64,000 bases of DNA from JAPPHA01 sp963662705 (GCA_963662705.2 OY759767.1:5084001-5148000); one strand, 5' to 3'. Shown: positions 50,420-60,787, numbered from the stretch's first letter. Notes: generated by a model from the sequence alone, not told the origin. Numbers and translations: made by a program.

Positions 50420-53026
50420 TCAGTGCAATGTCGCGTCGGCCGGTTTTGCGCCCAACTTGTGCTTGCCGTTGACGACGAGTCCGATGCCATCGGTCGATAC
50501 CGCGATTTCCGACCCTTCGTCGATCTCTCCTCCCAGGATCTGTTCGGCCACGGCATTCTGCAATTCGTTCTGGATGACTCGCTTCAGCGGCCTCGCCCCG
50601 TAAACCGGGTCGAATCCTTTTTCTGCGAGCCATCGCCGGGCCTTGTCGTCGATGTCCAGGGCGATCTTCCGTGCCTCGAGGCGTTTCGAGAGAATTCCGA
50701 TCTGGATATTCACGATGCCATCCATGTCGCTCCTGCTCAGCCGGTCAAACAGGATGATCTCGTCAAGGCGATTGAGAAACTCGGGCCTGAAATGCATCCG
50801 CACCGCGTCCATGACCTTATCCCTCGCGGCATCGACAGCCTCCTCCGGTGACGAACTCAGGACCTCGGTACCGAGATTCGACGTCAGGATGATGATCGAA
50901 TGCTTGAAATTGACCGTTCGTCCATGCCCGTCTGTCAGGATTCCGTCGTCCAATACCTGCAAAAGGACGTTGAAGACATCATGATGTGCCTTTTCGACCT
51001 CGTCGAACAGGATGACCTGGTACGGTCTGCGCCGTATCGCTTCCGTAAGCACGCCGCCCTGATCGAAACCCACATACCCCGGAGGCGCACCGATCAACCG
51101 GGAAACGGAGTGTTTCTCCATGAATTCGGACATGTCGATCCGAACCATCGAGTTTTCGTCGTCAAAGACGAACTCGGCCAGAGCCTTGGTCAGCTCGGTC
51201 TTGCCGACACCGGTCGGACCGAGAAACAGGAATGATCCGATCGGGCGATTCGGGTCGTTCAATCCTGTCCGCGCCCGGCGAACCGCGTTCGAAATGGCAA
51301 CCAGTGCATCACGCTGACCGACAACGCGCTTGCCCAGTGCCTCTTCCATCCGAAGCAGTTTGTCGCGTTCGCCTTCGAGCAGCTTGTCGACCGGAATCCC
51401 AGTCCAGCGTTCGACGACCGCGGCGATATGGGTTGGCCGGACAGCTTCCTCGACCATGAGGTTTCGCTCGTTGCGCTCGGCTTCGCTCAACTGTTTCTCC
51501 AGGCCGGGAATGATGCCGTACTGCAATTCGCCGAGCCGTGCGAGGTCTCCGACACGGCGTGCCGCCTCGTATTCCACGCGGGCGCTGTCGAGCTGTTCCT
51601 TGATGTCCCGGGCAGAGGCCAAGCTGTCGCGCTCGACTTGCCAGCGGGAGGTCAACTCGCGCGACTGTTCCTGGAGTTCGGCGAGTTCGACTTCCAGCTT
51701 GGCCAATCGGTCCCGAGATGCGGTGTCCGACTCCTTTGCCAGGGCGGTTGCTTCGATCCGTTTCTGCAGCAGTTCACGGTCGAGGGCGTCAAGCTCTTCC
51801 GGTTTCGAGTCGACCTCCATGCGCAGGCGGCTTGCCGCCTCGTCCATGAGATCGATTGCCTTGTCAGGTAAAAACCGGTCCGAGATATAACGATGGCCCA
51901 TCTGCGCCGCAGTGACCAGGGCTGTATCGGATATCCGGATTCCGTGGTGGAGTTCGTAGCGTTCCTTGATTCCGCGGAGAATCGAAACCGTGTCCTCAAG
52001 CGATGGCTCGCTCACGTGAACCGGCTGAAACCTCCGCGCCAGTGCTGCATCCTTCTCGACGTGATTCCGGTACTCGTCGAGGGTGGTCGCACCGATGCAA
52101 TGCAGGTCTCCCCGGGCCAGTGCCGGTTTCAGCAGGTTCGAAGCGTCCATCGCACCGTCAGCCTTGCCAGCCCCGATAAGGGTATGCATTTCGTCGATGA
52201 ACAACAGGATTCTGCCGTCGCTCGCCGTCACCTCGGACAGTACCGACTTCAATCGTTCCTCGAATTCTCCCCGGTACTTGGCGCCTGCGACGAGAGAACC
52301 CATGTCGAGCGACATGAGCTTCTTGTCCCGAAGGTTATCCGGAACATCACCGTTAACAATCCGAAGCGCCAGCCCTTCCGCAATCGCCGTCTTTCCGACG
52401 CCCGGCTCTCCGATCAGGACCGGATTGTTCTTCGTTCGCCGGGTCAGAACCTGCATGGTTCTGCGGATTTCATCGTCGCGACCGATTATGGGATCGATTT
52501 TTCCGTCCCCGGCTTCAGCGGTCAGGTCGCGTGCAAAACGATTCAGGGCGTCATACCCCTCTTCCGCGGATTCCGTATCGACGGTCCGGCCAACGCGGAC
52601 CCTTTCGACTGCAGATTTCAGACCTTCACCGGTGACGTTTCCCGCCCGCAATGCCGACCTCGCTTCCGACTTGACCGTGGCAAGCGCCATCAACAAAGCC
52701 TCGACAGGTACGAACCGGTCGCCCCCAGATTTGGCGACGCGCTCCGCTTCGGCGAATACCTTCTGCATTTGCGGATCGAGATAGATCCGGTCACCTGAAC
52801 CCGAAACCCTGGGCTGCCTGCCGAGATTCGCTTCGCATTCCCGAAGGACACCGGACAGGTCGCCACCGGATTGCCTGATCAGGTTCGGGACGAGGCCTGT
52901 TTCGTCCTCGAGCATTGCCCTGAGCAAGTGATCGGGCAGGAATCTCTGGTGACTTCGTTCCTGCGCCAGAATCTGGGCAGAATGAATGAGGCTCCGAGAC
53001 CGTTCGGTCAGCTTCTTGTCTTCCAT
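50420..53026 (-). CDS. clpB: ATP-dependent disaggregase ClpB
   Basis: 868 residues. N-terminal Clp repeat domain (1-145), first AAA+ module with Walker A GEPGVGKTAIAEG near 207 and Walker B ILLFIDEMHTLIGAG, coiled-coil middle domain (about 405-525), second AAA+ module with GPTGVGKTELTKA near 605, and C-terminal helices. It unfolds aggregated proteins with DnaK. ATG 53026 has GGGAG upstream; the frame upstream adds six residues. No heat-shock promoter was identified with confidence. Confidence 0.96.
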   Translation of the reverse strand: MEDKKLTERSRSLIHSAQILAQERSHQRFLPDHLLRAMLEDETGLVPNLIRQSGGDLSGVLRECEANLGRQPRVSGSGDRIYLDPQMQKVFAEAERVAKSGGDRFVPVEALLMALATVKSEARSALRAGNVTGEGLKSAVERVRVGRTVDTESAEEGYDALNRFARDLTAEAGDGKIDPIIGRDDEIRRTMQVLTRRTKNNPVLIGEPGVGKTAIAEGLALRIVNGDVPDNLRDKKLMSLDMGSLVAGAKYRGEFEERLKSVLSEVTASDGRILLFIDEMHTLIGAGKADGAMDASNLLKPALARGDLHCIGATTLDEYRNHVEKDAALARRFQPVHVSEPSLEDTVSILRGIKERYELHHGIRISDTALVTAAQMGHRYISDRFLPDKAIDLMDEAASRLRMEVDSKPEELDALDRELLQKRIEATALAKESDTASRDRLAKLEVELAELQEQSRELTSRWQVERDSLASARDIKEQLDSARVEYEAARRVGDLARLGELQYGIIPGLEKQLSEAERNERNLMVEEAVRPTHIAAVVERWTGIPVDKLLEGERDKLLRMEEALGKRVVGQRDALVAISNAVRRARTGLNDPNRPIGSFLFLGPTGVGKTELTKALAEFVFDDENSMVRIDMSEFMEKHSVSRLIGAPPGYVGFDQGGVLTEAIRRRPYQVILFDEVEKAHHDVFNVLLQVLDDGILTDGHGRTVNFKHSIIILTSNLGTEVLSSSPEEAVDAARDKVMDAVRMHFRPEFLNRLDEIILFDRLSRSDMDGIVNIQIGILSKRLEARKIALDIDDKARRWLAEKGFDPVYGARPLKRVIQNELQNAVAEQILGGEIDEGSEIAVSTDGIGLVVNGKHKLGAKPADATLH

Positions 53027-53295
53027 ACCGCGCTCCCTGCGCACCGGTTCGTTTCTTCAACCGAAAACTTCTGTCAAACTCCAGCCGCCCCGCCTTGAGA
53101 TCGACCGGACCGGAGGCGTGCTCCGGGCCCGGTCCGGCCGTTCGCAGCAATATCAGGGATTCCGGGATCGCTTGCGAACACGGCAAGGTGGGCGGATGAT
53201 CTACAGATAGGAACCGACCTCGCAATCAACAAGGGCAGGCGGTTGGGTTATCGCCGTCTTGACATGGGGCAGCAAACAGGGAAACAGGTGCCTTG

Positions 53296-54012
53296 ATGAC
53301 GGCAGAATCCGGATTGCCCGAAGCTGATGACCGGTTGATCGTCGCTCTCGATTTTCCAACCGGTAGAGACGCGCTGTTCCTGGTCGATCGACTGGACGGA
53401 CTCGTCTCGTTCTACAAGGTCGGTCTCGGAATGCTCGCCGGAGGCGGGCTGGAATTGGTTCAAGAACTCAGGGCCAGGGGAAAACAGGTATTCCTGGACC
53501 TCAAGCTTTTCGACATCGGTGCCACCGTCGAGATGGCAGCATCCGGGCTCGGAAGGCTGGGGCCGACGTTCCTGACGGTCCACGGTGATCCAAATGTCGT
53601 CTCGGCCGCCGTCGCCGGGCGGGCCGATTCCCGAACGAAGATACTGGCGGTCACGTTTCTCACGTCCGTCGACAGGGGCGACCTCGATAACTGCCTGATC
53701 AGGAGCGGCGGCCTCGAGGGTCTCGTCGTCGAACGCGCCCAACGGGCGATCGACGCGGGAGCGGACGGTGTGATTGCTTCACCACTCGAAGCCCGGTTGC
53801 TCCGGGAAAGGATTCCCGAACCGAAACTCCTGATCGTCACCCCGGGAATCAGGCTGAAAGGGGGAGCGGTCGATGACCAGAAACGTATCGCGACACCTGG
53901 TGCAGCGTTGCGGGCCGGTGCAAGCCACGTCGTCGTCGGTCGTCAGATTACTCAATCAAGAAACCCGGCCGATGCCGTCCGGCGCGTCTTGGAAGATGTC
54001 GGGGACCGGTGA
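53296..54012 (+). CDS. pyrF: Orotidine 5'-phosphate decarboxylase
   Basis: 238 residues, TIM barrel: LIVALDFPTGRDAL (first substrate Asp), YKVGLGMLAGGG, the catalytic DLKLFDIGATV (D-x-K-x-x-D) near 69, VTPGIRLKGG near 180 and GASHVVVGRQIT near 205. It decarboxylates OMP to UMP, the last step of pyrimidine synthesis. ATG 53296 follows an in-frame TTG by one codon. Stands apart from pyrB/pyrC'. Confidence 0.94.
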   Translation: MTAESGLPEADDRLIVALDFPTGRDALFLVDRLDGLVSFYKVGLGMLAGGGLELVQELRARGKQVFLDLKLFDIGATVEMAASGLGRLGPTFLTVHGDPNVVSAAVAGRADSRTKILAVTFLTSVDRGDLDNCLIRSGGLEGLVVERAQRAIDAGADGVIASPLEARLLRERIPEPKLLIVTPGIRLKGGAVDDQKRIATPGAALRAGASHVVVGRQITQSRNPADAVRRVLEDVGDR

Positions 54013-54098
54013 ACCGACAAAAATGACGTGATGCAGATGAGAGCCCGCCGAGTCCTCGGAAACTGTCAAAATGAGGCCGCGCGGTGGGTCTGGTGGAC

Positions 54099-55352
54099 AT
54101 GGACGCATTTTGCCGAGATTGCCTGACCTGGACTGCGCGCGCGCGCCACTGCGTCCAGTGCAACAGTCAAAAACTGTTGTGGCACGAGGAATTGCGCCAA
54201 CTCTCGATTGCGCATGTTGATTGCGATGCTTTCTATGCCAGCGTCGAGAAACGGGACAACCCCGAACTTCAGCGCAAACCCGTAATCGTCGGCGGAGGCC
54301 GTCGCGGCGTCGTGTCAACGGCCTGTTATGTCGCCAGGCGCTTTGGAGTGCATTCCGCGATGCCGATGTTCCAGGCCAGGCGACTGTGTCCGCAAGCGGT
54401 CGTAATCCGGCCCCGTATGAAGGTCTATGTCAGGGTTTCAAGACAGATTCGCGAAATGATGGAAGCGATGACGCCCCTGGTCGAGCCATTGTCCCTGGAC
54501 GAGGCGTTTCTCGATCTTTCCGGCACGGAGCGCCTCCATGGTGAGCCGCCCGCGTCGCAACTTGCCCGCCTCGCACATGAAGTCGAACGCCGGGCCGGCG
54601 TAACCGTTTCCATCGGGCTGTCGCATAACAAGTTCCTTGCAAAGGTTGCTTCCGACCTCGACAAACCCCGCGGGTTCTCGATCATTGGCGAGGCCGAAAC
54701 CATGTCGTTTCTGGCTGACAAGCCTGTTTCGCTGATCTGGGGCGTCGGGAAGGAAACGGCGCGAGTTCTTCGGAGTATGGGAATCCGGAACCTTGGCGAT
54801 CTCCGGGAATTCGACCGTAATGAACTGGTCCGCCGGACCGGGACCATGGGTGACAGGCTGTGGTCACTCGCTCATGGCAAGGACAGCCGAACGGTCATAA
54901 CGGGCGAGGCAGCGAAAGGCCTTTCCAAGGAGACGACGTTTCCCGATGATATCAAGGATATATTCAAGCTGGACGGCCACCTGTGGCGGTTGTCGGAACA
55001 GGTTTCCGACCGGGCGAAGGCCAAGGGAATCTCCGGACGCACGGTCGTTCTGAAGGTCAAGAAAGCGAATCACCGAATCCTGACTCGTCAAAGGCGGCTG
55101 TCAGGTCCGACACAGTCGGCGAACCGGATTTACCAGACCGCGCGCGCGCTTCTCGACCAGGTGGTCGAGAACGCGCCGTTTCGCCTGATCGGCGTTGGAA
55201 TCAGGAACCTCTGCCATGATGCCGCGACGGAGAACCTCGAGGTCTTCCAGGAAGATGAGACGGCAAAAAGGCTGAAGGCTGAAAAGGCTTCGGACCTTAT
55301 CAGGAAAAAGTTCGGGAAACGGGCCATCCTCAAGGGGCGTTCTCTCCAATGA
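54099..55352 (+). CDS. dinB: DNA polymerase IV
   Basis: 417 residues, Y-family polymerase. A short N-terminal zinc ribbon (CRDC ... CVQC), common in alphaproteobacterial DinB, is followed by the catalytic palm: IAHVDCDAFYASVEKRD near 38 and LSLDEAFLDLSG near 135. Helix-hairpin-helix and little-finger domains follow. It does translesion synthesis. ATG 54099; a GTG five codons upstream is possible. No SOS box was recognised upstream. Confidence 0.93.
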   Translation: MDAFCRDCLTWTARARHCVQCNSQKLLWHEELRQLSIAHVDCDAFYASVEKRDNPELQRKPVIVGGGRRGVVSTACYVARRFGVHSAMPMFQARRLCPQAVVIRPRMKVYVRVSRQIREMMEAMTPLVEPLSLDEAFLDLSGTERLHGEPPASQLARLAHEVERRAGVTVSIGLSHNKFLAKVASDLDKPRGFSIIGEAETMSFLADKPVSLIWGVGKETARVLRSMGIRNLGDLREFDRNELVRRTGTMGDRLWSLAHGKDSRTVITGEAAKGLSKETTFPDDIKDIFKLDGHLWRLSEQVSDRAKAKGISGRTVVLKVKKANHRILTRQRRLSGPTQSANRIYQTARALLDQVVENAPFRLIGVGIRNLCHDAATENLEVFQEDETAKRLKAEKASDLIRKKFGKRAILKGRSLQ

Positions 55353-55785
55353 CCCGACTGCAGACCAGTTCTTGATTCACGGCCATTCAGCCAATTTCTT
55401 TCCGGTCGGCCGCATGGGTCCCGATCGGTCACCGTACTTTCCTGGCCGCGCATCAGTTTGATGCCCGCCCCGTTATTCAGTGTCAGCCTAAGGATCTGGG
55501 GATCCGTCATGCCCGAAGGGACACAGGTCCATAGGCGCCATTTTCGCTGGCTAAGGAAAAACGCGGAATCATGGCGATTGATTGCTTCTGGTTCAGAGGA
55601 GGAAGAATTCGACAGGGGCGCGGCGAAATACTCCTCATAGCTTCGCAATGGGGCAAATGGGCGGCAAGAAAGGGATGAATTCAGAGTTGAAGAATACCGG
55701 AATCAGCAGCTCAGGGACGATCGCGTGAGGAACGTTTTAGCGGGAGAGGAATGGCGCATCCGCTCGTAGGAGGAGAAAATAAATG
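55353..55785. other. Intergenic stretch between dinB and the Fic gene
   Basis: About 430 bases. A minus-strand frame ending in dinB and a short plus-strand frame at 55458-55640 match nothing I know. It marks the change to visibly more A+T-rich sequence of the Fic gene. Confidence 0.4.
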
Positions 55786-56979
55786 CTAGTAGTTCCCGAT
55801 TGCGCTGAAATCCAATTCTACTAGCGGGTCGCCCCAACCATCTTCTGTTCTGATGAATTTTATGAAACTCATATCCGACAGACGCATCAATTCCCGCCAA
55901 AATGTTCTGTCGGTCACATTCCTGTATGCTTGGTTGACATATGGAGATTCGCGTAGTTCCGAAAATTTGATTTGACGGGACGGATTTTCGGAAAAAGGGT
56001 CAAGTGGTTCTGTTTGGACAATCAAATAGTCAAGCAGATTGTATTCTCTCTGATTGAGAGCTCTTCTCCGTTCTCCAACTTTTGTATTGAATGCTCGAAC
56101 AAGCATCGCTCGATAAACAACTCTATTCAGTTTGGCTTTGATAAAATTATTGATTCCCCTAAGCTCTTCGGAGAATCCGCGCAGTCCGAATTTGACAAAA
56201 CTGTTTACATCGAATGGCTGAGATTGCCTGCATTCCTGCAACGTAGTCTTGTACTCCGTTTCATTTCGATAGAAGTAGTTCGAAAGTCCGTAAAATCCAA
56301 AGATGTTATAACCACCTTGAAACAAAATTCCGGCCTCAACCAAGCGTGAAACACGCCCATTTCCATCGCCAAATGGGTGAATTGTGACGAGGAAAAAATG
56401 CGCAATTAGTGCCCGTATTACCGGGTGGAGAATTTTCACGGCTCTTGAATTGATGAACTCGACATATTCATCTATCAGCCGAGGGACATCCCCGTGCGGC
56501 GCACCGCGGTGAACGCCTCCAAGATCAGGAGATCCAACGACAACGGAGAAATTTCTGAATTTGCCCGGTGAATTGTGAATTTCGTCCGAGCTTTTGGTTA
56601 GCATCTTGTGCATCCGAAGGATATCTTCGACATTCAACGGCGCACGGCCTGGTACAAACCTGGTTCGAATCCACTCCTGGGCAAGCCCCGCGTTTCGGAT
56701 TTGCTGCTGCTCTTTCGTGGCTCGCAGCCCAGAGGTTTCGAATGGCTGTTCGGCGATTTCAATCTGTCGTGACACCTCAGCCTCGGACAATGGATTTCCT
56801 TCCAAAGCGGTTGTCCCGTGAACTGCCCGTACACGGTTAAGCTGATCCAGTTGATTCCGCCAATCGGGAGGCAGGATCAAATTCTGGGCCGATTGCCTGT
56901 GGGCCTCGATTGATATGATATCCGAGAGGATGCCATCGGTGTTTAACTTGTACTCAAATGTAAAATCATCCCAATCCAT
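55786..56979 (-). CDS. Fic family protein (AMP transferase type, class II)
   Basis: 397 residues. The Fic active motif HPFGDGNGR lies near residue 203. An inhibitory helix of the (S/T)-x-x-x-E-(G/N) kind, TTALEGN, precedes it near 55, which makes it class II (autoinhibited). The C-terminal 120 residues resemble a winged helix. It probably AMPylates a target Ser/Thr/Tyr. The sequence is clearly more A+T-rich than its neighbours, indicating transfer. ATG 56979 (MDWDDFTF) is preferred; in-frame TTG/GTG codons in three 12-bp repeats would add up to 11 residues. Confidence 0.88.
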   Translation of the reverse strand: MDWDDFTFEYKLNTDGILSDIISIEAHRQSAQNLILPPDWRNQLDQLNRVRAVHGTTALEGNPLSEAEVSRQIEIAEQPFETSGLRATKEQQQIRNAGLAQEWIRTRFVPGRAPLNVEDILRMHKMLTKSSDEIHNSPGKFRNFSVVVGSPDLGGVHRGAPHGDVPRLIDEYVEFINSRAVKILHPVIRALIAHFFLVTIHPFGDGNGRVSRLVEAGILFQGGYNIFGFYGLSNYFYRNETEYKTTLQECRQSQPFDVNSFVKFGLRGFSEELRGINNFIKAKLNRVVYRAMLVRAFNTKVGERRRALNQREYNLLDYLIVQTEPLDPFSENPSRQIKFSELRESPYVNQAYRNVTDRTFWRELMRLSDMSFIKFIRTEDGWGDPLVELDFSAIGNY

Positions 56980-57078
56980 ATTTGACACCCTATTTGACAC
57001 CCTATTTGACAACTATTTTATCTAATAATCAATACTATAATATAATTTCAACCTTTAACTTGACAACTGATTGACACG
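56976..57078. repeat. TGTCAA repeats at the start of the Fic gene
   Basis: On the minus strand TGTCAAATAGGG occurs twice in tandem, then TGTCAAATATGG, which holds the ATG. Two more TGTCAA words lie about 50 bases further upstream. The 12-bp unit keeps the reading frame (four residues SNRV). The repeats cover the ribosome-binding region, so they may serve as an operator or tune translation. Confidence 0.6.
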
Positions 57079-57333
57079 TTCTTTTGCATGCTGGGAGACT
57101 TGGGAATGCGAAAGTGAAAAATCAAAACGTTTTTCCTCAAAACCTGCTCGCCGGTCCTGAAGTCGCTTTGCGAAGGCCAGTCAGGGCGGGTGATCGCAGG
57201 TTTGGCCCACCTGGGTTTCGACGCCTCGTCAAGGTTCGCCAAAGCTGACGTCGCTTCCCAACCGATCAGCAAGGCACCCCATAGCCCGCGGGAAATGACT
57301 ACGGCGCAAAACTGGAACCTGACAGCCGAGTTC
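57013..57333. other. Intergenic stretch upstream of the Fic gene
   Basis: About 320 bases, A+T-rich near the Fic start and turning to the genome's usual composition. A minus-strand frame of 97 codons is not convincing. Confidence 0.4.
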
Positions 57334-58890
57334 TTACCCACCCTTCAACAGCCGGTCTCGCCGCATTGTGCTGCAGGTCAGTCGTTCGAGCGCGTCGTTG
57401 CTGCCCGATAACCAGACGCGATGGGTCCTGCCAACGATGCCGAAATCGATGCGGCCACCGCCGGAGGCGCAGCTTTCAATCTCGACGTCCGGGTACGCCT
57501 CCCGCAACCGGTCGATCAGGGCGTCTGATCCGCGTGTCTGCGCCGCATCCGGCATGGGCAGGACGCGGTTTTGGTCCCATTTGATGTATTCGATCTCGTT
57601 GTCCGACAGAACGGAACTGATCCGGTCGAAAAGGAAATCGCGCACGACCAGTAGGGCCATGTTCAGCACCATCTGCTGGCGTCCAAGGATCTGGTCCTCG
57701 CCGCCCAACGTCCAGTCAGGGTGCATTCGGAAGATGTTGCTATTCGGGTTGATCATTTCCGGCTCGAACCAGATTCCGAATTCCATGCCCCGCGTGCGGA
57801 CATGCCGGATGAGCGAGGCACGGCCGTCGGGGTATTTTCGAGGGTTCACCTCCCCAGTCCGAAAGAGCCTGCGAATCGTCGTCCCGGCTGCCGAACCAGC
57901 CATCATCCAGCACGAACCTTTCGGCTCCGAGATCGGCGGCACGGGTTGCGATCTCCTTCAGTTCCGGCAGGTTGTGATCGAAATAGACCGCTTCCCAGCA
58001 ATTGAAATGTACAGAACGGGGACGGGCCGGATTCGGGAAATGCACGATCCGGTCCCTGAGGTGACGCTGAAACGCGACCGCACAGCCGTTGATACCGTCA
58101 TTTGAAAACACGGAATGGAGTCTTGCCGTTTCGAACCGTGTGGCCGGCTCGTTTTCCAGCCGGGTTGCGTGGCAAAACTGGATCTGGCGGCGTCCGTCCG
58201 GCATTTCCTCGGCCACCATCCGGTGTCCGCCCGACCAGTCCTAGTGAAAGCCGTATGCATGGCCCTGCGCATTCGTCGCCCCCTGGCAAGGTACGACAAG
58301 GCCCGGAAAGTGCTCGTGTCCTGTCCGCCCTGTCCGGTTTTCGCGATAGCGGATGCCCGCAGACCAGGGTGTGCGGTTCATCCGGAACTCTGCGCACCAA
58401 CGCCCTGAAAAGTCGATCATTTCGTCGCTGGCCTGCGGAGCAGGAAAGACCGGCGCGGACAGCCAGTCCAGATACATGGGCCTGGAACTCACGAGCGATG
58501 CACGCGCTTCGATCAAATGGGTATTCGGGTCAATCAAGTTACTGGCGACATAGGTGAGCGTGCCGGTCTGATCGGCGAAGACGAGTTCAAGGCTGTTCCC
58601 GCTGGCCTGGTCTGAAGCGTAGCAGAACTTCGGCAGGAACGGCCGCCCGTCGCTATCGCGAATCATCAGCCCCGGTTGACCCGGAAAGGTACGCGTCGCC
58701 TCCGGGCAGATGGACAGTTCCGGGTTGATATCCAGCATCCCTCCGGCGACATCAATGGCATGGGAGCAATAGACCGTTTCCAGGTCTTCGTCGTCTGGAA
58801 GGCACGATCCCCAGTAGACCACCTCTGCCAGTTGGTCTTTCCGGGAACCAGCGTCTGACGGGAGTCGTCGAGACGCCAGGTTCGAATCAC
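57334..58890 (-). pseudogene. Alpha-galactosidase (GH36), multiply broken
   Basis: From GTG 58890 (VIRTWRLDDSRQTLV) the frame is lost near codon 15. EVVYWGSCLPDDEDLE resumes in another frame, reaches AYGFH, then a TAG (58243-58241) before DWSGGHRMVAEE. It goes on to FVLDDGWFGSRDDD (GH36 active region). An extra base near 57850 shifts it again to VNPRKYPDG, FGIWFEPEMINP (Glu/Asp region) and ESCASGGGRIDFG. It ends after SGSNDALERL, lacking the C-terminal domain. The GTG overlaps the stop of the sugar permease, so it was the operon's last gene. Confidence 0.85.
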
Positions 58891-59735
58891 TTGACGGCGC
58901 CGAGCGTCAGACCGGCAATGAAGTGCCGTTGCATCAGGAAGAACATCAGGACCGGTGGAATGGCGGCTACGATGCTGCCCGCACTCATCAGGTGATACTG
59001 GGCTATGAACTGCGAGTTGAAAGAGGTGATTCCGGCGGTCACCGGCTGGGCATCGGGTCCTTGCGTGAGAACGATCGCCCAGAAGTAATCGTTCCAGATG
59101 AAGGTGAAAATCAGAACGGCAAGGGCCGCAATCGCCGGCTTCATCAGCGGCAGGACCACATACCAGAATATGCGCCATTCCTTGACGCCTTCAACACGGG
59201 CGGCTTCAATCAACGCAAAGGGCAATGCCCGAATGAAATTTCGCATGAACAGCGTGCAAAAGCCGGTCTGGAACGCGATGTGAAACAGGACGAGGCCCAG
59301 CTTCGTGTCATACAGGCCGGCACTTACAGTCAGGTCGCGCACGGGCACCATCAGGATCTGGAACGGAACAAAATTACCGGCAATGAACATGAAGAAAATC
59401 AGCAGGTTGCCCCGGAAACGGTAGATTCCCAGCGCAAACCCGGTCATGCAGGAAAGCGCCACGGCGCCCACCACGGTCGGGACCGTGATGAGTACCGAGT
59501 TCAGCATGTAGCGCGGCATGTCGGAATCGAAGAAAACCCGGCTGTAGTTCGTGAACATCTCGAACGAGGACGGGACACCCCAGTAATTGCCGCTGGTAAA
59601 GTCGGCCAGAGGCCGAATTGAAAACAGGGCAACCGCGATCAGCGGCAGGAGCCACATGACGAGCGCCAGCGGCACCAGGGATTGATAGGTGATCTGTGCC
59701 GCGCGGGATCGTTTTTCGATAGGTGTCGGGAACAT
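58887..59735 (-). CDS. Carbohydrate ABC transporter permease, MalG-type (CUT1)
   Basis: 282 residues, six membrane helices. The EAA loop EAARVEGVKEWRIFWYVVLP lies near 175 and the protein ends GLTLGAVK, a CUT1 C-terminus. It forms the pore with the MalF-type partner 16 bases upstream. The downstream alpha-galactosidase remnant suggests an alpha-galactoside substrate (raffinose or melibiose class), by inference. Transcribed with the binding protein and other permease. Confidence 0.9.
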   Translation of the reverse strand: MFPTPIEKRSRAAQITYQSLVPLALVMWLLPLIAVALFSIRPLADFTSGNYWGVPSSFEMFTNYSRVFFDSDMPRYMLNSVLITVPTVVGAVALSCMTGFALGIYRFRGNLLIFFMFIAGNFVPFQILMVPVRDLTVSAGLYDTKLGLVLFHIAFQTGFCTLFMRNFIRALPFALIEAARVEGVKEWRIFWYVVLPLMKPAIAALAVLIFTFIWNDYFWAIVLTQGPDAQPVTAGITSFNSQFIAQYHLMSAGSIVAAIPPVLMFFLMQRHFIAGLTLGAVK

Positions 59736-59751
59736 GGTGGCGCCTCTTTAC

Positions 59752-60675
59752 CTAATGCCGTGCTCCGCGCTCGTCCTGGTACATCGACCACAGGAAGTAG
59801 GCGATGAAGACCAGCATGATGAGGAACAGGACGACTGCGATGGCTGAACCGTAGCCCATCCGGAATCCGTACTCGGACAGGGCCTTTTCGAACATGTAGA
59901 AGCTGAGCACCCTGGTTGAACCGAACGGACCGCCGTTGGTCATGACCGAGATCATGTCGAAGGACCTCAAGGCCCCGATGATCGTAACAACAAATGCGAT
60001 GAATGTCGCCGGACGAAGCTGCGGCAAGATGACATACCAAAGCATCCGCCAACCCTTGGCACGGTCCAGCCGCCCGGCCTCGACCTGTTCGGGATCCACA
60101 GCATTAAGACCGGTGAGATAAAGAATCATGCAATAGGCGGTCTGTGGCCACAAGCCGGCGGCGATGATGCCGTATGTGGCGAGGGTCGGGTCACCGAGTA
60201 TGTTGACCGATTCAAAGCCGAAGAAGGTTATGATTGCATTGAGAAGTCCTTCGCGGGGCAGGTAGAACCAGGAAAACACGAGACCGACGACAACCTGGCT
60301 GAGAACGAAAGGGAAAAAGAAAAGCGACTTGTAAATTCGAATGCCGACAACCGTCTGGTTGAGAAAGAGCGCGATAAACAGGCCGGCGGGAATGGCAAGC
60401 AGGTAAAGCACCAGCCATTTCACATTGTTCCAGAGTGACACCTCGAATGCGCGATCGGAAAACAGTTCCTGGTAGTTTCGCATGCCCACGAATACGCCCT
60501 GTTCCGACAATTCGCCGAGCCCGTTCCACTCGAATGCGGAAATGTGAAAGCTCTGCACGATCGGTATGATCACGTAGACGACGAAAAACAGCACGCCAGG
60601 CAAAAGAAACAGCAACGGGGTGATTGTCATCCGGTTGCGGGCAATCCATCCTCGGGAATCCACCGCCGCATTCAT
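59752..60675 (-). CDS. Carbohydrate ABC transporter permease, MalF-type (CUT1)
   Basis: 307 residues, six membrane helices after a short cytoplasmic N-terminus. EAA loop EAGRLDRAKGWRMLWYVILP lies near 200. Second gene of the operon, separated from the binding-protein gene by a strong hairpin. It partners the MalG-type protein. Confidence 0.9.
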   Translation of the reverse strand: MNAAVDSRGWIARNRMTITPLLFLLPGVLFFVVYVIIPIVQSFHISAFEWNGLGELSEQGVFVGMRNYQELFSDRAFEVSLWNNVKWLVLYLLAIPAGLFIALFLNQTVVGIRIYKSLFFFPFVLSQVVVGLVFSWFYLPREGLLNAIITFFGFESVNILGDPTLATYGIIAAGLWPQTAYCMILYLTGLNAVDPEQVEAGRLDRAKGWRMLWYVILPQLRPATFIAFVVTIIGALRSFDMISVMTNGGPFGSTRVLSFYMFEKALSEYGFRMGYGSAIAVVLFLIMLVFIAYFLWSMYQDERGARH

Positions 60676-60752
60676 GGTGCTTCTCCCTGTGATTCAAGAA
60701 ATGTCGGCTTGTTGTCGCGGTGCCGACCCAAAAATATTCCTGGCCCGGCAGA

Positions 60753-60780
60753 CATGTGCCCCGCCTTCGCGGGGCACATG
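60753..60780 (-). promoter_or_regulatory. Strong intercistronic hairpin between sugar-binding protein and permease genes
   Basis: Perfect 12-bp stem, CATGTGCCCCGC (60753-60764) and GCGGGGCACATG (60769-60780), with a 4-base loop. No U tract follows on the coding strand. It sits 7 bases after the binding-protein gene and probably protects its mRNA and limits read-through to the permeases. Confidence 0.7.
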
Positions 60781-60787
60781 GGTCTTG

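Noticed and set aside
50114..50851. Plus-strand frame across the clpB 3' end
   Set aside because: Mostly the reverse of conserved ClpB codons; no independent support.
41609..58890. Stop-codon reassignment to explain in-frame TAA/TAG in AbiEi, the hydrolase and alpha-galactosidase
   Set aside because: TAA and TAG end normal genes in this window (for example the OmpA-family gene and the acyl-CoA dehydrogenase), and the affected genes carry other lesions or sit beside insertion sequences.
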